Below, piece by piece: positions 33,766 to 42,030 of a stretch of 64,000 nt of DNA (positions are counted from its first letter, which is position 1; each line of letters opens with the position of its first letter). The notes below the pieces were generated by a model. The model was given only the letters and a program-made list of their open reading frames with translations. It searched no databases and had not been told where the DNA came from. Source of the stretch: CAZAQV01 sp964487255 (GTDB taxonomy: Bacteria; Myxococcota_A; Polyangia; Polyangiales; CAZAQV01); assembly GCA_964487255.1 (NCBI GenBank), contig CAZAQV010000018.1, forward strand, positions 1-64,000, written 5' to 3'. The position numbers and the translations under genes are program-made.

Positions 33766-34317
33766 ATGTCGAGGATAGGCCGTCTCGCCCTTTATTGTGG
33801 TTCCAGCGAAAGTATATCGGACGCCTATCGACGTGCTGCGGCTGACCTGGGGAAACTACTCGCGCGCAAGGAAATTGAGATCGTGTACGGGGGTGGGTCC
33901 GTGGGCCTCATGGGCGAGGTGGCAAACGCTTCTTTGGCGCATGGTGGCCATGTCATTGGAGTCATTCCCAAGACGCTCGACCGAGTCGAACTCAAGCACA
34001 CCGGCGTAAGCCAGATCATGGTCGTCGATGGCATGCACTCGCGCAAAGCCATCATGGCCTCGCTCTCGGACGGCTTCATCGCATTGCCGGGCGGCTTCGG
34101 CACGCTCGACGAGTTTTTCGAAGTCGTCACTTGGAACCAGATCGAGATCCACAACAAGCCGACCGGGCTTTTGAACGTCAACGGCTATTTCGACAAGCTC
34201 CTCGACTTTTTCGACCACACCGTGGCCGAAGGCTTCATCTCGCCTCAAAACCGCGCCCGTGTCTTTTCTTCAGCCGACCCTGAAGACCTGCTCCACCTCT
34301 TCGAAACCGGCCGCTAA
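33766..34317 (+). CDS. LOG-family protein (cytokinin riboside 5'-monophosphate phosphoribohydrolase-like)
   Basis: A 183-aa Rossmann-type protein of the LOG family that hydrolyses nucleoside 5'-monophosphates. The signatures are LALYCGSSES near the N-terminus, YGGGSVGLMGEVAN and the family motif PGGFGTLDEFFE with the catalytic Glu. ATG 33766 gives a standard-length protein; the longer upstream frame would translate the repeat region and is not supported. Confidence 0.93.
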   Translation: MSRIGRLALYCGSSESISDAYRRAAADLGKLLARKEIEIVYGGGSVGLMGEVANASLAHGGHVIGVIPKTLDRVELKHTGVSQIMVVDGMHSRKAIMASLSDGFIALPGGFGTLDEFFEVVTWNQIEIHNKPTGLLNVNGYFDKLLDFFDHTVAEGFISPQNRARVFSSADPEDLLHLFETGR

Positions 34318-34367
34318 GGCTCGAGTAAGTGCAGCCTGGCGAACGCAGTATTGGCGTGTTTTTACTG

Positions 34368-35399
34368 TTAGGCGTTTACATAACGAAAGAGCACATCGGA
34401 GCCGCGTCGCGTCGTCCAAAGAAAATACGTGAGGCTGAGGGCGAGCGCCGCAAGGGTTAAGGTGGGTGCGAACGTATAGTCAGCTTTGTTTCGGATGCTC
34501 GGGTCGCTCAAAACGTGCGTGAGGGTCCAGTGAAACCAGACAACAGTGATCAGCCAGGGCGCGAAAGCGATCCCGTAGGCGGTCGAGCGGCGCGGCACGC
34601 TCAACAAGATGCACATGCAAAAACCGAGTAGCGATACGCCGGCGATTGCAAGTTGCGCATTGCTGAGGCTTGCGGGGTGGAGGAACCATTCGGGAAACAA
34701 GGTCGCCGTGAGTGCGAGTAGGGGTTGCATCGCAAGAGCGCTGGTCCCTGCGCCCGCGATAGCGACGAGAAGCGCTTCACGACGCATGTTGCCTTGTCCG
34801 CGCCAGTTGTAGTGCCCGCGCGCAATCTGCGCGGTCCAGGTTGGTACCACAAAAGAGATGAGCCAGAACGACATGAGAATGGCCGATCCGAATGTGCCGC
34901 GCATGACCAGAATATCTAAGGGCACGAACACAATGAGGGTCCATGCCGCGACGAGGGCTACCCCGAGTGCCGCGCGTCGCGCGCCAGCTTGGATGCCTCC
35001 TGCAAAATGAACACCGAAACCTTGCCTGCCCATTGGTGATTGATTTCGGTGCAGGAGCGCAGCTCTCCGGATCGACCACGCCAAGATCAGCAAGTGGATT
35101 AGCAACGGCACCGTGATTTTCTCGGGGCTTCCCCCCGCTACCCAGAACATGAGGCAGAGCGACGAAAACGCCCCCACCGCAAGGAGTGCGGTATACAAGC
35201 GAGCGTGGACCATGCCGCGTGGCAACCGGTTGAGTCCCGCAATCTGTGCCTGAGCCAGGTTCGAAAGCGTCCCAAAGTTCACGCCGGTATAGAGGAACAG
35301 TTCACCGGCGCCTTGCTGCTCCATGAAGTACATCGCGGGAACGACCCAAATCATCAACGGCAGCCGCCAGCTTCCATACGTACGAATAAAGTGAATCAT
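34368..35399 (-). CDS. Multi-spanning membrane protein, probable ABC transporter permease
   Basis: A 343-aa protein with about eight to ten hydrophobic helices and few polar loops. No permease motif is recognised, but the ATG overlaps the stop of the ABC ATPase gene by four bases (ATGA). It also belongs to the GntR-controlled operon, so it is most likely the membrane subunit of that transporter. ABC systems of this layout (GntR of the YtrA type, ATPase, permease) are often linked to cell-envelope stress. Substrate and direction are unknown. Confidence 0.72.
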   Translation of the reverse strand: MIHFIRTYGSWRLPLMIWVVPAMYFMEQQGAGELFLYTGVNFGTLSNLAQAQIAGLNRLPRGMVHARLYTALLAVGAFSSLCLMFWVAGGSPEKITVPLLIHLLILAWSIRRAALLHRNQSPMGRQGFGVHFAGGIQAGARRAALGVALVAAWTLIVFVPLDILVMRGTFGSAILMSFWLISFVVPTWTAQIARGHYNWRGQGNMRREALLVAIAGAGTSALAMQPLLALTATLFPEWFLHPASLSNAQLAIAGVSLLGFCMCILLSVPRRSTAYGIAFAPWLITVVWFHWTLTHVLSDPSIRNKADYTFAPTLTLAALALSLTYFLWTTRRGSDVLFRYVNA

Positions 35400-36313
35400 G
35401 CGGCGGCCTGTTGCGTGGGAAGTGCAGACGTGTTGGCCTCGATGGCGAAGATTTCGTCGAAGGTGAGCGGTAGCTCGCGGTAGCGATGTGTGGCGCCATG
35501 CGAGGTGATCCAGGCGTGCACGTCTTCGCTGCGGGCGATGATTTCGTAGCCGCCCATGCGCGGTTTTTCGACGAGTGGACTCGCAACGGGTGGGCAGTCG
35601 CCTTCGACCAGCAGGCGCGCATAGCGTTCACGGACTTCGTCGAGCGAGGTTGCATCGACTAGCTGGCCATCGCGCATCATCAGCATGCGGTCGCACACGC
35701 GCTCGATGTCGCTCAGGATGTGCGAGGAGAGCACGACCGCTGCGCCCGTTTCGACGGCGGCTTCATAACAAAGGTCGAGCATGGTCGAGCGCGCGATCGG
35801 GTCCATCGCCGCGCCGGGTTCATCGAGCAAAATCAAGTCGGGTGAATGACAAAAGGCCAGCGTCGCCCAAATCTGCTGCGCCGTGCCCGGCGAGACCGTG
35901 CGCATCTTACGGTCCATGTCGAAGCCAAATCTTGTGCGAATCGACTCGAACTTGCCGTAGTCGAACTTGCTATATGCCCGGGCGACCTCTTCGACGTAAT
36001 GCTTGACCTTGCCCCAGCCGAGCGCACGCATATTTTGGTCCACGTAGCCGATGCGGTCGAGCTCGTTATCGCCGATGTCGCGACTGTCCGTACCGAACAC
36101 CTGGACTTGACCGCTTGTGGGTGCCAGTAGACCCATCATCGTTCGCAGGAGCGTCGACTTGCCTGCACCGTTTGCGCCCACCAGGCCGTAGACGTGCCCT
36201 GGTTCGATTTCAAGGTCGACGCTTTTGAGTGCGTCGATGCTCTTAAACGACTTGCTTAGCGCTCGGATTTGAACAATGGATTGGTCGTTTGGGTTCATGG
36301 CTGTTTGTGTCAT
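35396..36313 (-). CDS. ABC transporter ATP-binding protein
   Basis: From the ATG at 36313 (TGATG junction with the GntR gene), 305 aa. The Walker A is GANGAGKST, Walker B LILLDEP and the H-loop LSSH. The ABC signature, normally LSGGQ, reads VSPGTAQQ here, so the composite ATP site may be altered. The C-terminal ~80 residues beyond the core are specific to this subfamily. Upstream frames add ~50 Arg-rich residues that are not supported. Confidence 0.9.
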   Translation of the reverse strand: MTQTAMNPNDQSIVQIRALSKSFKSIDALKSVDLEIEPGHVYGLVGANGAGKSTLLRTMMGLLAPTSGQVQVFGTDSRDIGDNELDRIGYVDQNMRALGWGKVKHYVEEVARAYSKFDYGKFESIRTRFGFDMDRKMRTVSPGTAQQIWATLAFCHSPDLILLDEPGAAMDPIARSTMLDLCYEAAVETGAAVVLSSHILSDIERVCDRMLMMRDGQLVDATSLDEVRERYARLLVEGDCPPVASPLVEKPRMGGYEIIARSEDVHAWITSHGATHRYRELPLTFDEIFAIEANTSALPTQQAAA

Positions 36314-36699
36314 CACTCTTCTCCGGTTTGTGTGGGTTGGTCGAGCGCCTCGGAAAAGAGGCGCAAAGCGTGGTCGGTCTTGATATCCAGCCTGTGGCTC
36401 AGGCGTGCGGCGCGTGAGAGCGCCTCGCGCAGCGGTTCGATGCGTTCCTCTTCGGCGATTGTGCACTGGGCAACGAAGATCCCGATGCCCCTGCGGCGCT
36501 CGACGAGGCCGTCGGCTTCGAGCGTCGAGTACGCCTTGGACACCGTCATCGGGTTGACCTGGAGTTCTTTGGCCAGGTCCCGCACCGACGCGAGCCTTTC
36601 ACCCGGACCCAAGCCTCCGCCCGCGATGGATTGAGACACCTGGTCAGCAATCTGCCGGAAAACAGGTTTTCCTGAGTGTTTATCGAGGTGTATCAGCAC
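36313..36699 (-). CDS. GntR-family transcriptional regulator, YtrA type
   Basis: A 128-aa regulator with an N-terminal winged helix-turn-helix (QIADQVSQSIAGGGLGPGERLASVRDLAKELQVNPMTVSKAY..LEADGLVERRRGIGIFV). A short C-terminal helical domain without a ligand-binding fold is typical of the YtrA subfamily that controls ABC transporters. The GTG start lies only two bases from an 11-bp palindrome containing the -10 box, so the mRNA is probably leaderless and autorepressed. It is the first gene of the GntR-ATPase-permease operon. Confidence 0.93.
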   Translation of the reverse strand: MLIHLDKHSGKPVFRQIADQVSQSIAGGGLGPGERLASVRDLAKELQVNPMTVSKAYSTLEADGLVERRRGIGIFVAQCTIAEEERIEPLREALSRAARLSHRLDIKTDHALRLFSEALDQPTQTGEE

Positions 36700-36700
36700 A

Positions 36701-36739
36701 GTGTATTGGTGTATTATATCACCAATACACCATCGTCAA
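36701..36739 (-). promoter_or_regulatory. Promoter and palindromic operator of the GntR-ABC operon
   Basis: GTGTATTGGTG (36701-36711) and CACCAATACAC (36720-36730) form a perfect 11-bp inverted repeat with an 8-nt spacer. On the minus strand a TATAAT -10 box (36713-36718) sits inside the palindrome. A TTGACG -35 box (36734-36739) lies 15 nt upstream. The transcript would begin at or next to the GTG start, giving a leaderless mRNA. Binding by the operon's own GntR regulator is inferred. Confidence 0.85.
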
Positions 36740-36757
36740 GTCCAAGTCGTCTCAAAG

Positions 36758-37885
36758 TCACCCCGGCTCCCTTTGAGACTCGTGGGTTGACGGTGCGCGG
36801 AAGGGATAGAGCAGTTGTGGGACGAAGCCGCGCGGGAAGTCAGGGTCCGTCACGCCGTAGTGTTCCGGCCACTTCTTGTTGCTCTTGCAACGGGTACCGA
36901 AAAGATCGTCGATGAATGAGAAGTGCACGGCGAAGTTTTTGTCGATGGCTTCGGGTTCACTGCTGTGATGCCAATGGTGAAAGTTGGGGGTGACGAGGAT
37001 TCGCTCCAAGGGGCCTAGATGAACTCGTACGTTGGCGTGCACGATCACCGCCTGAAAACCGATCAGTCCGACGTATGCATTAATTACGGACTCAGAGAAG
37101 CCGATGACCATGAGCGCGGCGATGACGGCAGTGCGCACGGTCAACATATCGAGAATGTGTTGACGCGACCCCGAGAGCCAATCGAGCGTTTCGGTGCTGT
37201 GGTGCACAGCATGGAACTTCCACAGAAAGGGGACCTTGTGAAACAACCAATGCACGCCGTATTGCGCCAAGTCAGCGCCTAGCACGGCGAGTCCGAACTG
37301 GATCACGAACGGCCAGCTTGCGATTGAGGTTTGCAGGTCGTCCCATGCGCAGAGCTCTGCGAGCGTTCGCGGGATCGTGTTGAGCGCGAACATGAGGCCG
37401 CCGACAAAGACGTGACTCGTGGCGAAGTAGGTGAAGTCGAGACCCCACTCATGACGCAGGACCGGTTGTTCCGGACGGATCGGGCAGAGCTTTTCGAGTA
37501 GACCGAAAACCGCAAACGAAGCGAGCAGGTCGAGCAGCAGCCAGTCGACTCCCAGGTAGGCTTGGGTCGGTAGGTCGTGCTCGGGTACCGGGGTGAAAGG
37601 TCCGCCGATGGCAAGACTTAAAGCGATTGCAACGAGGCTCAGTGCATGCAGAGTGAGATGACGCTGTCGCACAACTTGCACGGAAGAACAGACGGAGACG
37701 ACCAGGCACACTGCGCCGAGGACGCAGCGCAATAGGTCGACGTCGTAGCGTTCGCGAAGGACGGGGGTAGAGGAAAACCCTGGTGCGTGGAAAGCGAGCG
37801 CACCCAGCAGCGACATGATGGAGAGGCTCACACACGCAAGAGCAACGTGTTGGGAAGCGCTGCGGTGAGTATCGAGCTGAGACAT
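36758..37885 (-). CDS. Sterol desaturase/fatty-acid hydroxylase family membrane protein
   Basis: About 375 aa with six or more membrane helices. The di-iron His clusters of the family are present: HWLFHKVP, HAVHHSTE and HHWHHSSE. These enzymes hydroxylate or desaturate lipids and carotenoid-like substrates. The start is taken at the ATG at 37885 (MSQLDTHRS); ATGs at 37909 and further upstream are possible. The gene is divided from the next by a palindrome-rich stretch that could hold its promoter. Confidence 0.88.
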   Translation of the reverse strand: MSQLDTHRSASQHVALACVSLSIMSLLGALAFHAPGFSSTPVLRERYDVDLLRCVLGAVCLVVSVCSSVQVVRQRHLTLHALSLVAIALSLAIGGPFTPVPEHDLPTQAYLGVDWLLLDLLASFAVFGLLEKLCPIRPEQPVLRHEWGLDFTYFATSHVFVGGLMFALNTIPRTLAELCAWDDLQTSIASWPFVIQFGLAVLGADLAQYGVHWLFHKVPFLWKFHAVHHSTETLDWLSGSRQHILDMLTVRTAVIAALMVIGFSESVINAYVGLIGFQAVIVHANVRVHLGPLERILVTPNFHHWHHSSEPEAIDKNFAVHFSFIDDLFGTRCKSNKKWPEHYGVTDPDFPRGFVPQLLYPFRAPSTHESQREPG

Positions 37886-37979
37886 GCCGGGCCTTCGAGC
37901 AAGTCCCATGCCTCGATACAGACGTCGTAAAAACGAGTGATTCCAGAGGATGAGGCATAGGGAGAGGCGTTTGAGGTGT

Positions 37980-38007
37980 GAAAGTGTGCAGTCAAGTGCA
38001 CACTTTC
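37980..38007. promoter_or_regulatory. Perfect 11-bp inverted repeat upstream of the hydroxylase gene
   Basis: GAAAGTGTGCA (37980-37990), GTCAAG, TGCACACTTTC (37997-38007) pair without mismatch. It lies about 95 bp upstream of the chosen hydroxylase start, where an operator for a dimeric regulator would be expected. Another shorter repeat (ACAACACT/AGTGTTGT, 38014-38055) follows. No regulator is assigned. Confidence 0.6.
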
Positions 38008-38057
38008 TCAATCACAACACTCAGCGCTTGTCACAGCGGCACTGTCCAGTGTTGTCA

Positions 38058-38221
38058 CTAGTGCTCTGACCAGGAGGTTCTGATCCGTGTCGCTTCGCAG
38101 CAAAGCGAACTCGGTTGTCGTTCAAACTCGAATGTACTCTGCACGTCCATCGTTTTCTCTCCTACGAGTTCACTCCGCTGCTGTGCGATCCAGGCTCACA
38201 ATCTCCCGGTCAGAGCACTAG
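38058..38221. mobile_element. 164-bp MITE-like element with terminal inverted repeats
   Basis: CTAGTGCTCTGACC at 38058 is mirrored by GGTCAGAGCACTAG ending at about 38221. The match extends to about 19 of 21 bases past the first 14. No coding sequence is present, the length suits a miniature inverted-repeat element, and one end provides the TAG stop codon of the neighbouring barrel gene. The parent transposon is not in this window. Confidence 0.72.
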
Positions 38222-39477
38222 AAGGCTTCGGAGACGTTGACGTAGGCGCCAAAGGTTTCGAGTGAGAAGCCGATGTCGGCGCGGAGGTTGATGCGCTCGT
38301 CCTCGTCGAGCAGCCAGCGCAAGCCGCCTCCGACAGCCCACTTGGTGTCCTCTGCTCGAAAGGACGCGATATCGTTCGCTACACCGCCGGTCGCTGCGAA
38401 GAGAACACCACTGAAGCGCCAGAGCAAGGGTGATCGGTATTCAACTTGCGCGGTCCACATCGTTTTGTCGCGGTAGCGACCTTTGAAGTAACCCCGCATC
38501 CGTTCGTTCCCGCCGAGCATGCCCATGTAATGAAAGGGTACGTTTCCACCGGCGATCTCTGCGTAGAACTGGGCACCCAGCGCATGGTCCTCCCCGAGAG
38601 GAATGAACTGTCGCACATCTGCCGTAATCTTGAAGAAGTCGTATTCGCTGCCGATAAAGCGATTCCAGCCCATCAGCTCGATCTGGTAGAAGCCACCTTC
38701 AAGTGCACGAATCGCGCTGTCCCGTGCGTCCCAGCCGACTGTTACGCCGAGTCCCGAGGTCCAACCGCCGTCGCGTCCCACAAGTTGTTCGTTGGCGAAG
38801 AGCCCGCCGACTTTTGTGTCTTCGACACGTAGATAGTGTAGATCGACACGTCCGCCCAAATAGAGTCGCTCAACAATCTTGCGGCGCGCCCAGCTTCGTA
38901 GCCGAAAGGTGTGTTCGTTCCAGCGCTCCTCATTCGAGTCTGGTGTGTCGTTGCCGATACCCCAGAACGAATCGGGAAAGTTGCGGTATTCGATTTTGTT
39001 CCAGATATGAGTCTGGTTATTGTCGACGTAGAACTCAGGGAGGAGTTCGGCAACGGCCTGGCCGCGCGTCGTATACATGCCCACCGCAGTTGCGCTCGAC
39101 GGACGCGACTCCGCGGGCTCACCCGAGAAGCGGTATACGTACGATACGACTGCGCCTACACCGAGGTGTGTTTCGGGTGAGTACGATGCGAAGGGCACCA
39201 CCAGCCACTCGTTGTCGGGCATGTCGGCGATGGCGTCCTCTTCGGGCGCGACCGGAATATTCGGCGCTTCAATGACCTCTTTGCCTGAGCGTTCACTGCC
39301 GAGGAATCGATCTCGCCCGTGCGGAACCTGAAGGCGGCTTTTCGACAGACTGCCAGTGTCGGGCGGGGGCGGGTCGTAAAGACCGGTCGTTTGAGGCTGG
39401 GCGCAAAGGCTGCCTGCTATACACAGCGCGGGGGCCATCACGGCGAGCCCCAAGCCTCTTTGCAACGCTTTTGCCAC
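38218..39477 (-). CDS. Outer-membrane beta-barrel protein, BamA/TamA (Omp85) type
   Basis: A ~419-aa exported protein. The GTG at 39477 gives a clean signal peptide (VAKALQRGLGLAVMAPALCIAGSLCAQ). A TTG 69 bp further upstream would start inside the 86-bp tandem repeat and is rejected. A ~60-residue linker leads to a predicted 16-strand barrel containing GGNERMRGYFKGRYRDK, the conserved loop of Omp85 proteins, with no POTRA domain. It is probably a single-domain barrel of the surface-antigen D15 type. Its stop codon lies in a MITE-like repeat. Confidence 0.85.
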   Translation of the reverse strand: MAKALQRGLGLAVMAPALCIAGSLCAQPQTTGLYDPPPPDTGSLSKSRLQVPHGRDRFLGSERSGKEVIEAPNIPVAPEEDAIADMPDNEWLVVPFASYSPETHLGVGAVVSYVYRFSGEPAESRPSSATAVGMYTTRGQAVAELLPEFYVDNNQTHIWNKIEYRNFPDSFWGIGNDTPDSNEERWNEHTFRLRSWARRKIVERLYLGGRVDLHYLRVEDTKVGGLFANEQLVGRDGGWTSGLGVTVGWDARDSAIRALEGGFYQIELMGWNRFIGSEYDFFKITADVRQFIPLGEDHALGAQFYAEIAGGNVPFHYMGMLGGNERMRGYFKGRYRDKTMWTAQVEYRSPLLWRFSGVLFAATGGVANDIASFRAEDTKWAVGGGLRWLLDEDERINLRADIGFSLETFGAYVNVSEAF

Positions 39478-39493
39478 GTGGCCCGACTCTATC

Positions 39494-39790
39494 ACTGGTT
39501 CTTCGCCTGGCACGTCCCCCGAAGCAGCGATTCGGTGCGTACCCAATCGGCTTCTCCTCCCGTTGGTCTCATCACGCTCACTGGTTCTTCGCCTGGCACG
39601 TCCCCCGAAGCAGCGATTCGGTGCGTACCCAANNNNNNNNNNNNNNNNNNNNNNNNNNNNNNNNNNNNNNNNNNNNNNNNNNNNNNNNNNNNNNNNNNNN
39701 NNNNNNNNNNNNNNNNNNNNNNNNNNNNNNNNATCACGCTCACTGGTTCTTCGCCTGGCACGTCCCCCGAAGCAGCGATTCGGTGCGCTT
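39494..39790. repeat. 86-bp tandem repeat containing an assembly gap
   Basis: The unit beginning ACTGGTTCTTCGCCTGGCACG occurs at 39494, 39580 and 39742, with an 86-bp period for the first two. Between copies 2 and 3 there are exactly 100 N. A short-read assembly probably collapsed a longer array here; the true copy number is unknown. Frames read through this stretch are artefacts. Confidence 0.95.
39633..39732. other. Assembly gap (100 N)
   Basis: One hundred undetermined bases inside the 86-bp tandem repeat. The size is a placeholder, so true length and any intervening gene are unknown. Confidence 0.99.
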
Positions 39791-39820
39791 TGGGTTCAAT
39801 TCAGGTAGATCAGTTACGGC

Positions 39821-40990
39821 GTGGCCCTGGTCCAAAGCAGCGCTGGCGTGTTCTTTATTCTTGCAGGCATCGTTGCGTTCTACTTCTTGCTCGAAAAGAA
39901 AACGGGCTGGCGCATTTTCGCGTTCTTTCCTCCGCTGCTTTGGATCTACGCCACCCCGGTCGTTCTCAACAATGTCGGCGTGCTGCCTCGCGAGTCGCAG
40001 ACCTACGAAATACTGAGCGCGATCGGATTGCCCTCGTTCATCGTGTTGATGCTCATCTCTATCGATTTGCGGTCGGCCGTCCAGCTGCTGGGCAGGGGCG
40101 TGCTCGTGATGTTCGCCGGTAGCGTTGGTATCGTGATTGGGGCTGTCGGCGCTTACGCAATGTTCCGCCAATGGCTCGATCCAGAAGCTTGGCGCGTATT
40201 TGGCGCGCTGTCGGGCGCATGGATTGGGGGCACGGCGAATATGGCCGCAGTGGCTCCTGGGCTCGGTCTTGAGGATGCGGACTTGGGCGTTGCCATTGTC
40301 GCAGACAACGTCGTCTACATCGTATGGCTGCCTATCTTACTTTCTTCGCGTGCGTTCGCACGGCGCTTCAACCGCTGGGCGAAAGTCGACCCACAACGAC
40401 TCGAGGTGGTCGAGTCCCAGGCTGTGGGGCTGCCCTTGGCAAGTGAGCGTGTGCCGACCATGGAAGACGTCATCTACCTGACGGCTTTGGTCGGCGGCGT
40501 GGTGTGGGTGGCGTCTTCGTTGGCGGAGGCGCTGCCTCAGATCGAGCCGGTTTTGTCGACCGGGACATGGCGGACCTTACTTCTTACGACCTTCTCGATC
40601 GCGCTGAGTTTTACGCCAGCGCGTGAGTTGGCGGGCGCCCGACAGGTTGGCATGGCGCTCGTGTATCTGTTCTTGTGCGGCATGGGCGCGCGCGCGTCGA
40701 TCGAGGGTCTGGCCGACGCGCCTACTTTTATCGCTGCATCGTTTTTTTGGATCGGGCTGCACGGCGCATTCATCGTGCTTTCAGCGCGCGTGTTGCGCGT
40801 CGACATTCACTCGGCCGCGATCGCATCCGCCGCGAACATTGGTGGTGCCGTCTCAGCGCCCATCGTTGCCGCGCATCACCGTCCCGCGATGGTGCCGGTG
40901 TCCATTCTGATGGCACTGGTTGGGTATGCATACGGGAACTACCTCGCTGTGCTGACCGGGCAGCTTTGTGCGATGTTTGCCCCCTCATGA
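39821..40990 (+). CDS. DUF819-family membrane protein
   Basis: A 389-aa protein with about ten membrane helices. The DUF819 pattern is visible in FPPLLWIYATPVVLNNVGVL, ALSGAWIGGTANMAAVAPGLGLEDADLGVAIVADNVVYIVWLP and HSAAIASAANIGGAVSAPIVAAHHRPAMVPVSILMALVGYAYGNY. The family resembles secondary transporters but no substrate is established. The GTG start (39821) follows the tandem repeat; the ATG of the next gene overlaps its stop by four bases, so the two are coupled. Confidence 0.88.
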   Translation: MALVQSSAGVFFILAGIVAFYFLLEKKTGWRIFAFFPPLLWIYATPVVLNNVGVLPRESQTYEILSAIGLPSFIVLMLISIDLRSAVQLLGRGVLVMFAGSVGIVIGAVGAYAMFRQWLDPEAWRVFGALSGAWIGGTANMAAVAPGLGLEDADLGVAIVADNVVYIVWLPILLSSRAFARRFNRWAKVDPQRLEVVESQAVGLPLASERVPTMEDVIYLTALVGGVVWVASSLAEALPQIEPVLSTGTWRTLLLTTFSIALSFTPARELAGARQVGMALVYLFLCGMGARASIEGLADAPTFIAASFFWIGLHGAFIVLSARVLRVDIHSAAIASAANIGGAVSAPIVAAHHRPAMVPVSILMALVGYAYGNYLAVLTGQLCAMFAPS

Positions 40991-42030
40991 CGACAGTACG
41001 CATCGAGCTCGATCGCGAAGATGCGGTCTATCATCCTGGGGAAATGGTTCGCGGTCGACTCGTCGTTGATGCTGACGGTGCAACCCCATGCAAGGGTCTT
41101 GGCATTGAAATCAAGTGGCGCAGCCAAGGCCAAAGCATTTCCAAAGACGAAGGCGCCGTGGACGCACACGTTGAACTCGAAGAGGTTCGTCATATCCCTG
41201 CAGGCGAATCGAGCTACCCCTTTGCCGTGCGCGCACCGGGTGGGCCGTTCAGCTATACCGGTAAAAGTTTTGTCTTTAGTTGGCGTATTTACGCTCGCCT
41301 CGACATTCCTTGGGCGATCGACCCCAAAACCTCGGTTGGCTTTAGCCTCGTTCCGGCCACCGAGGTCTCGCATGGACCACAGACGCAGGGTTACCGCGTA
41401 GCAGCACGTGCGGACGCGGCCGTGATCGACTTGGGCAGCGAAGCGGTATCCACCGCGGCCAAAGAGAAGGTTCCAGCGCACTACTGGGGAGGCGCGCTGG
41501 CCCTGGTCCTGGGCAACCTCGTGACGTCGGTCTTCAATCCTTTTTTGCTTGCCGCATTGCTCTGCACGCTGCCCGCCGGCATTCACCTCTTCTATCGGGC
41601 AATCCAGATCCACAAAGGTAAACGCGCGGTCGGCAACGATATTTACGCGGGCGCGAGTCCTCGCGAACTCAGTCCCGGTCAAGCTTTGAGCGCAAACGTT
41701 CTTTTTACACCACCCAAAGACTTCGTCGTCGAGGAGATCAGTGCGCATCTTATCGCCGAAGAGATTTTAGTTCGTGGTAGCGGTAGCAATACGCGTACGT
41801 ATCGCGAGCGGGTGTTCGACTCAAAGCTGCCACTCGCAGCGCCGGCAACCCGTTACCCAGCAGCAAAGCCTGTCGACTTGTCGAAGGCATTCGAGCTTCC
41901 GCACAGTGCCCCGCTGAGCATCGGTATCCGCCGTAACGAGGTTCGCTGGGAACTTCGCTTCAAGGTTGACGGCGAGGGCGTTCCGCATTGGTCGAGTGTG
42001 CAGGTGATCGTGGTTCGGCCACCTGGCTAA
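40987..42030 (+). CDS. Arrestin-fold membrane protein coupled to the DUF819 gene
   Basis: From the ATG at 40987, 347 aa. The N-terminal ~140 residues have an arrestin-like beta-sandwich pattern (YHPGEMVRGRLVVD, GLGIEIKWRSQG, HIPAGESSYPFAVRAP...FSYTGKSFVFSWRIYARLDIPWAIDPK). A membrane hairpin (about 165-205) and a second beta-rich domain (about 225-347) follow. Prokaryotic arrestin-like proteins such as Spo0M are known, but this membrane-hairpin arrangement is not one I recognise. Its stop codon overlaps that of the convergent lipoprotein gene (CTAA). Confidence 0.72.
   Translation: MTTVRIELDREDAVYHPGEMVRGRLVVDADGATPCKGLGIEIKWRSQGQSISKDEGAVDAHVELEEVRHIPAGESSYPFAVRAPGGPFSYTGKSFVFSWRIYARLDIPWAIDPKTSVGFSLVPATEVSHGPQTQGYRVAARADAAVIDLGSEAVSTAAKEKVPAHYWGGALALVLGNLVTSVFNPFLLAALLCTLPAGIHLFYRAIQIHKGKRAVGNDIYAGASPRELSPGQALSANVLFTPPKDFVVEEISAHLIAEEILVRGSGSNTRTYRERVFDSKLPLAAPATRYPAAKPVDLSKAFELPHSAPLSIGIRRNEVRWELRFKVDGEGVPHWSSVQVIVVRPPG

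Noticed and set aside
39319..40122. Long frames crossing the N gap on both strands
   Set aside because: They include 30 or more undetermined residues and are artefacts of reading N as open; real genes end or begin outside the repeat.
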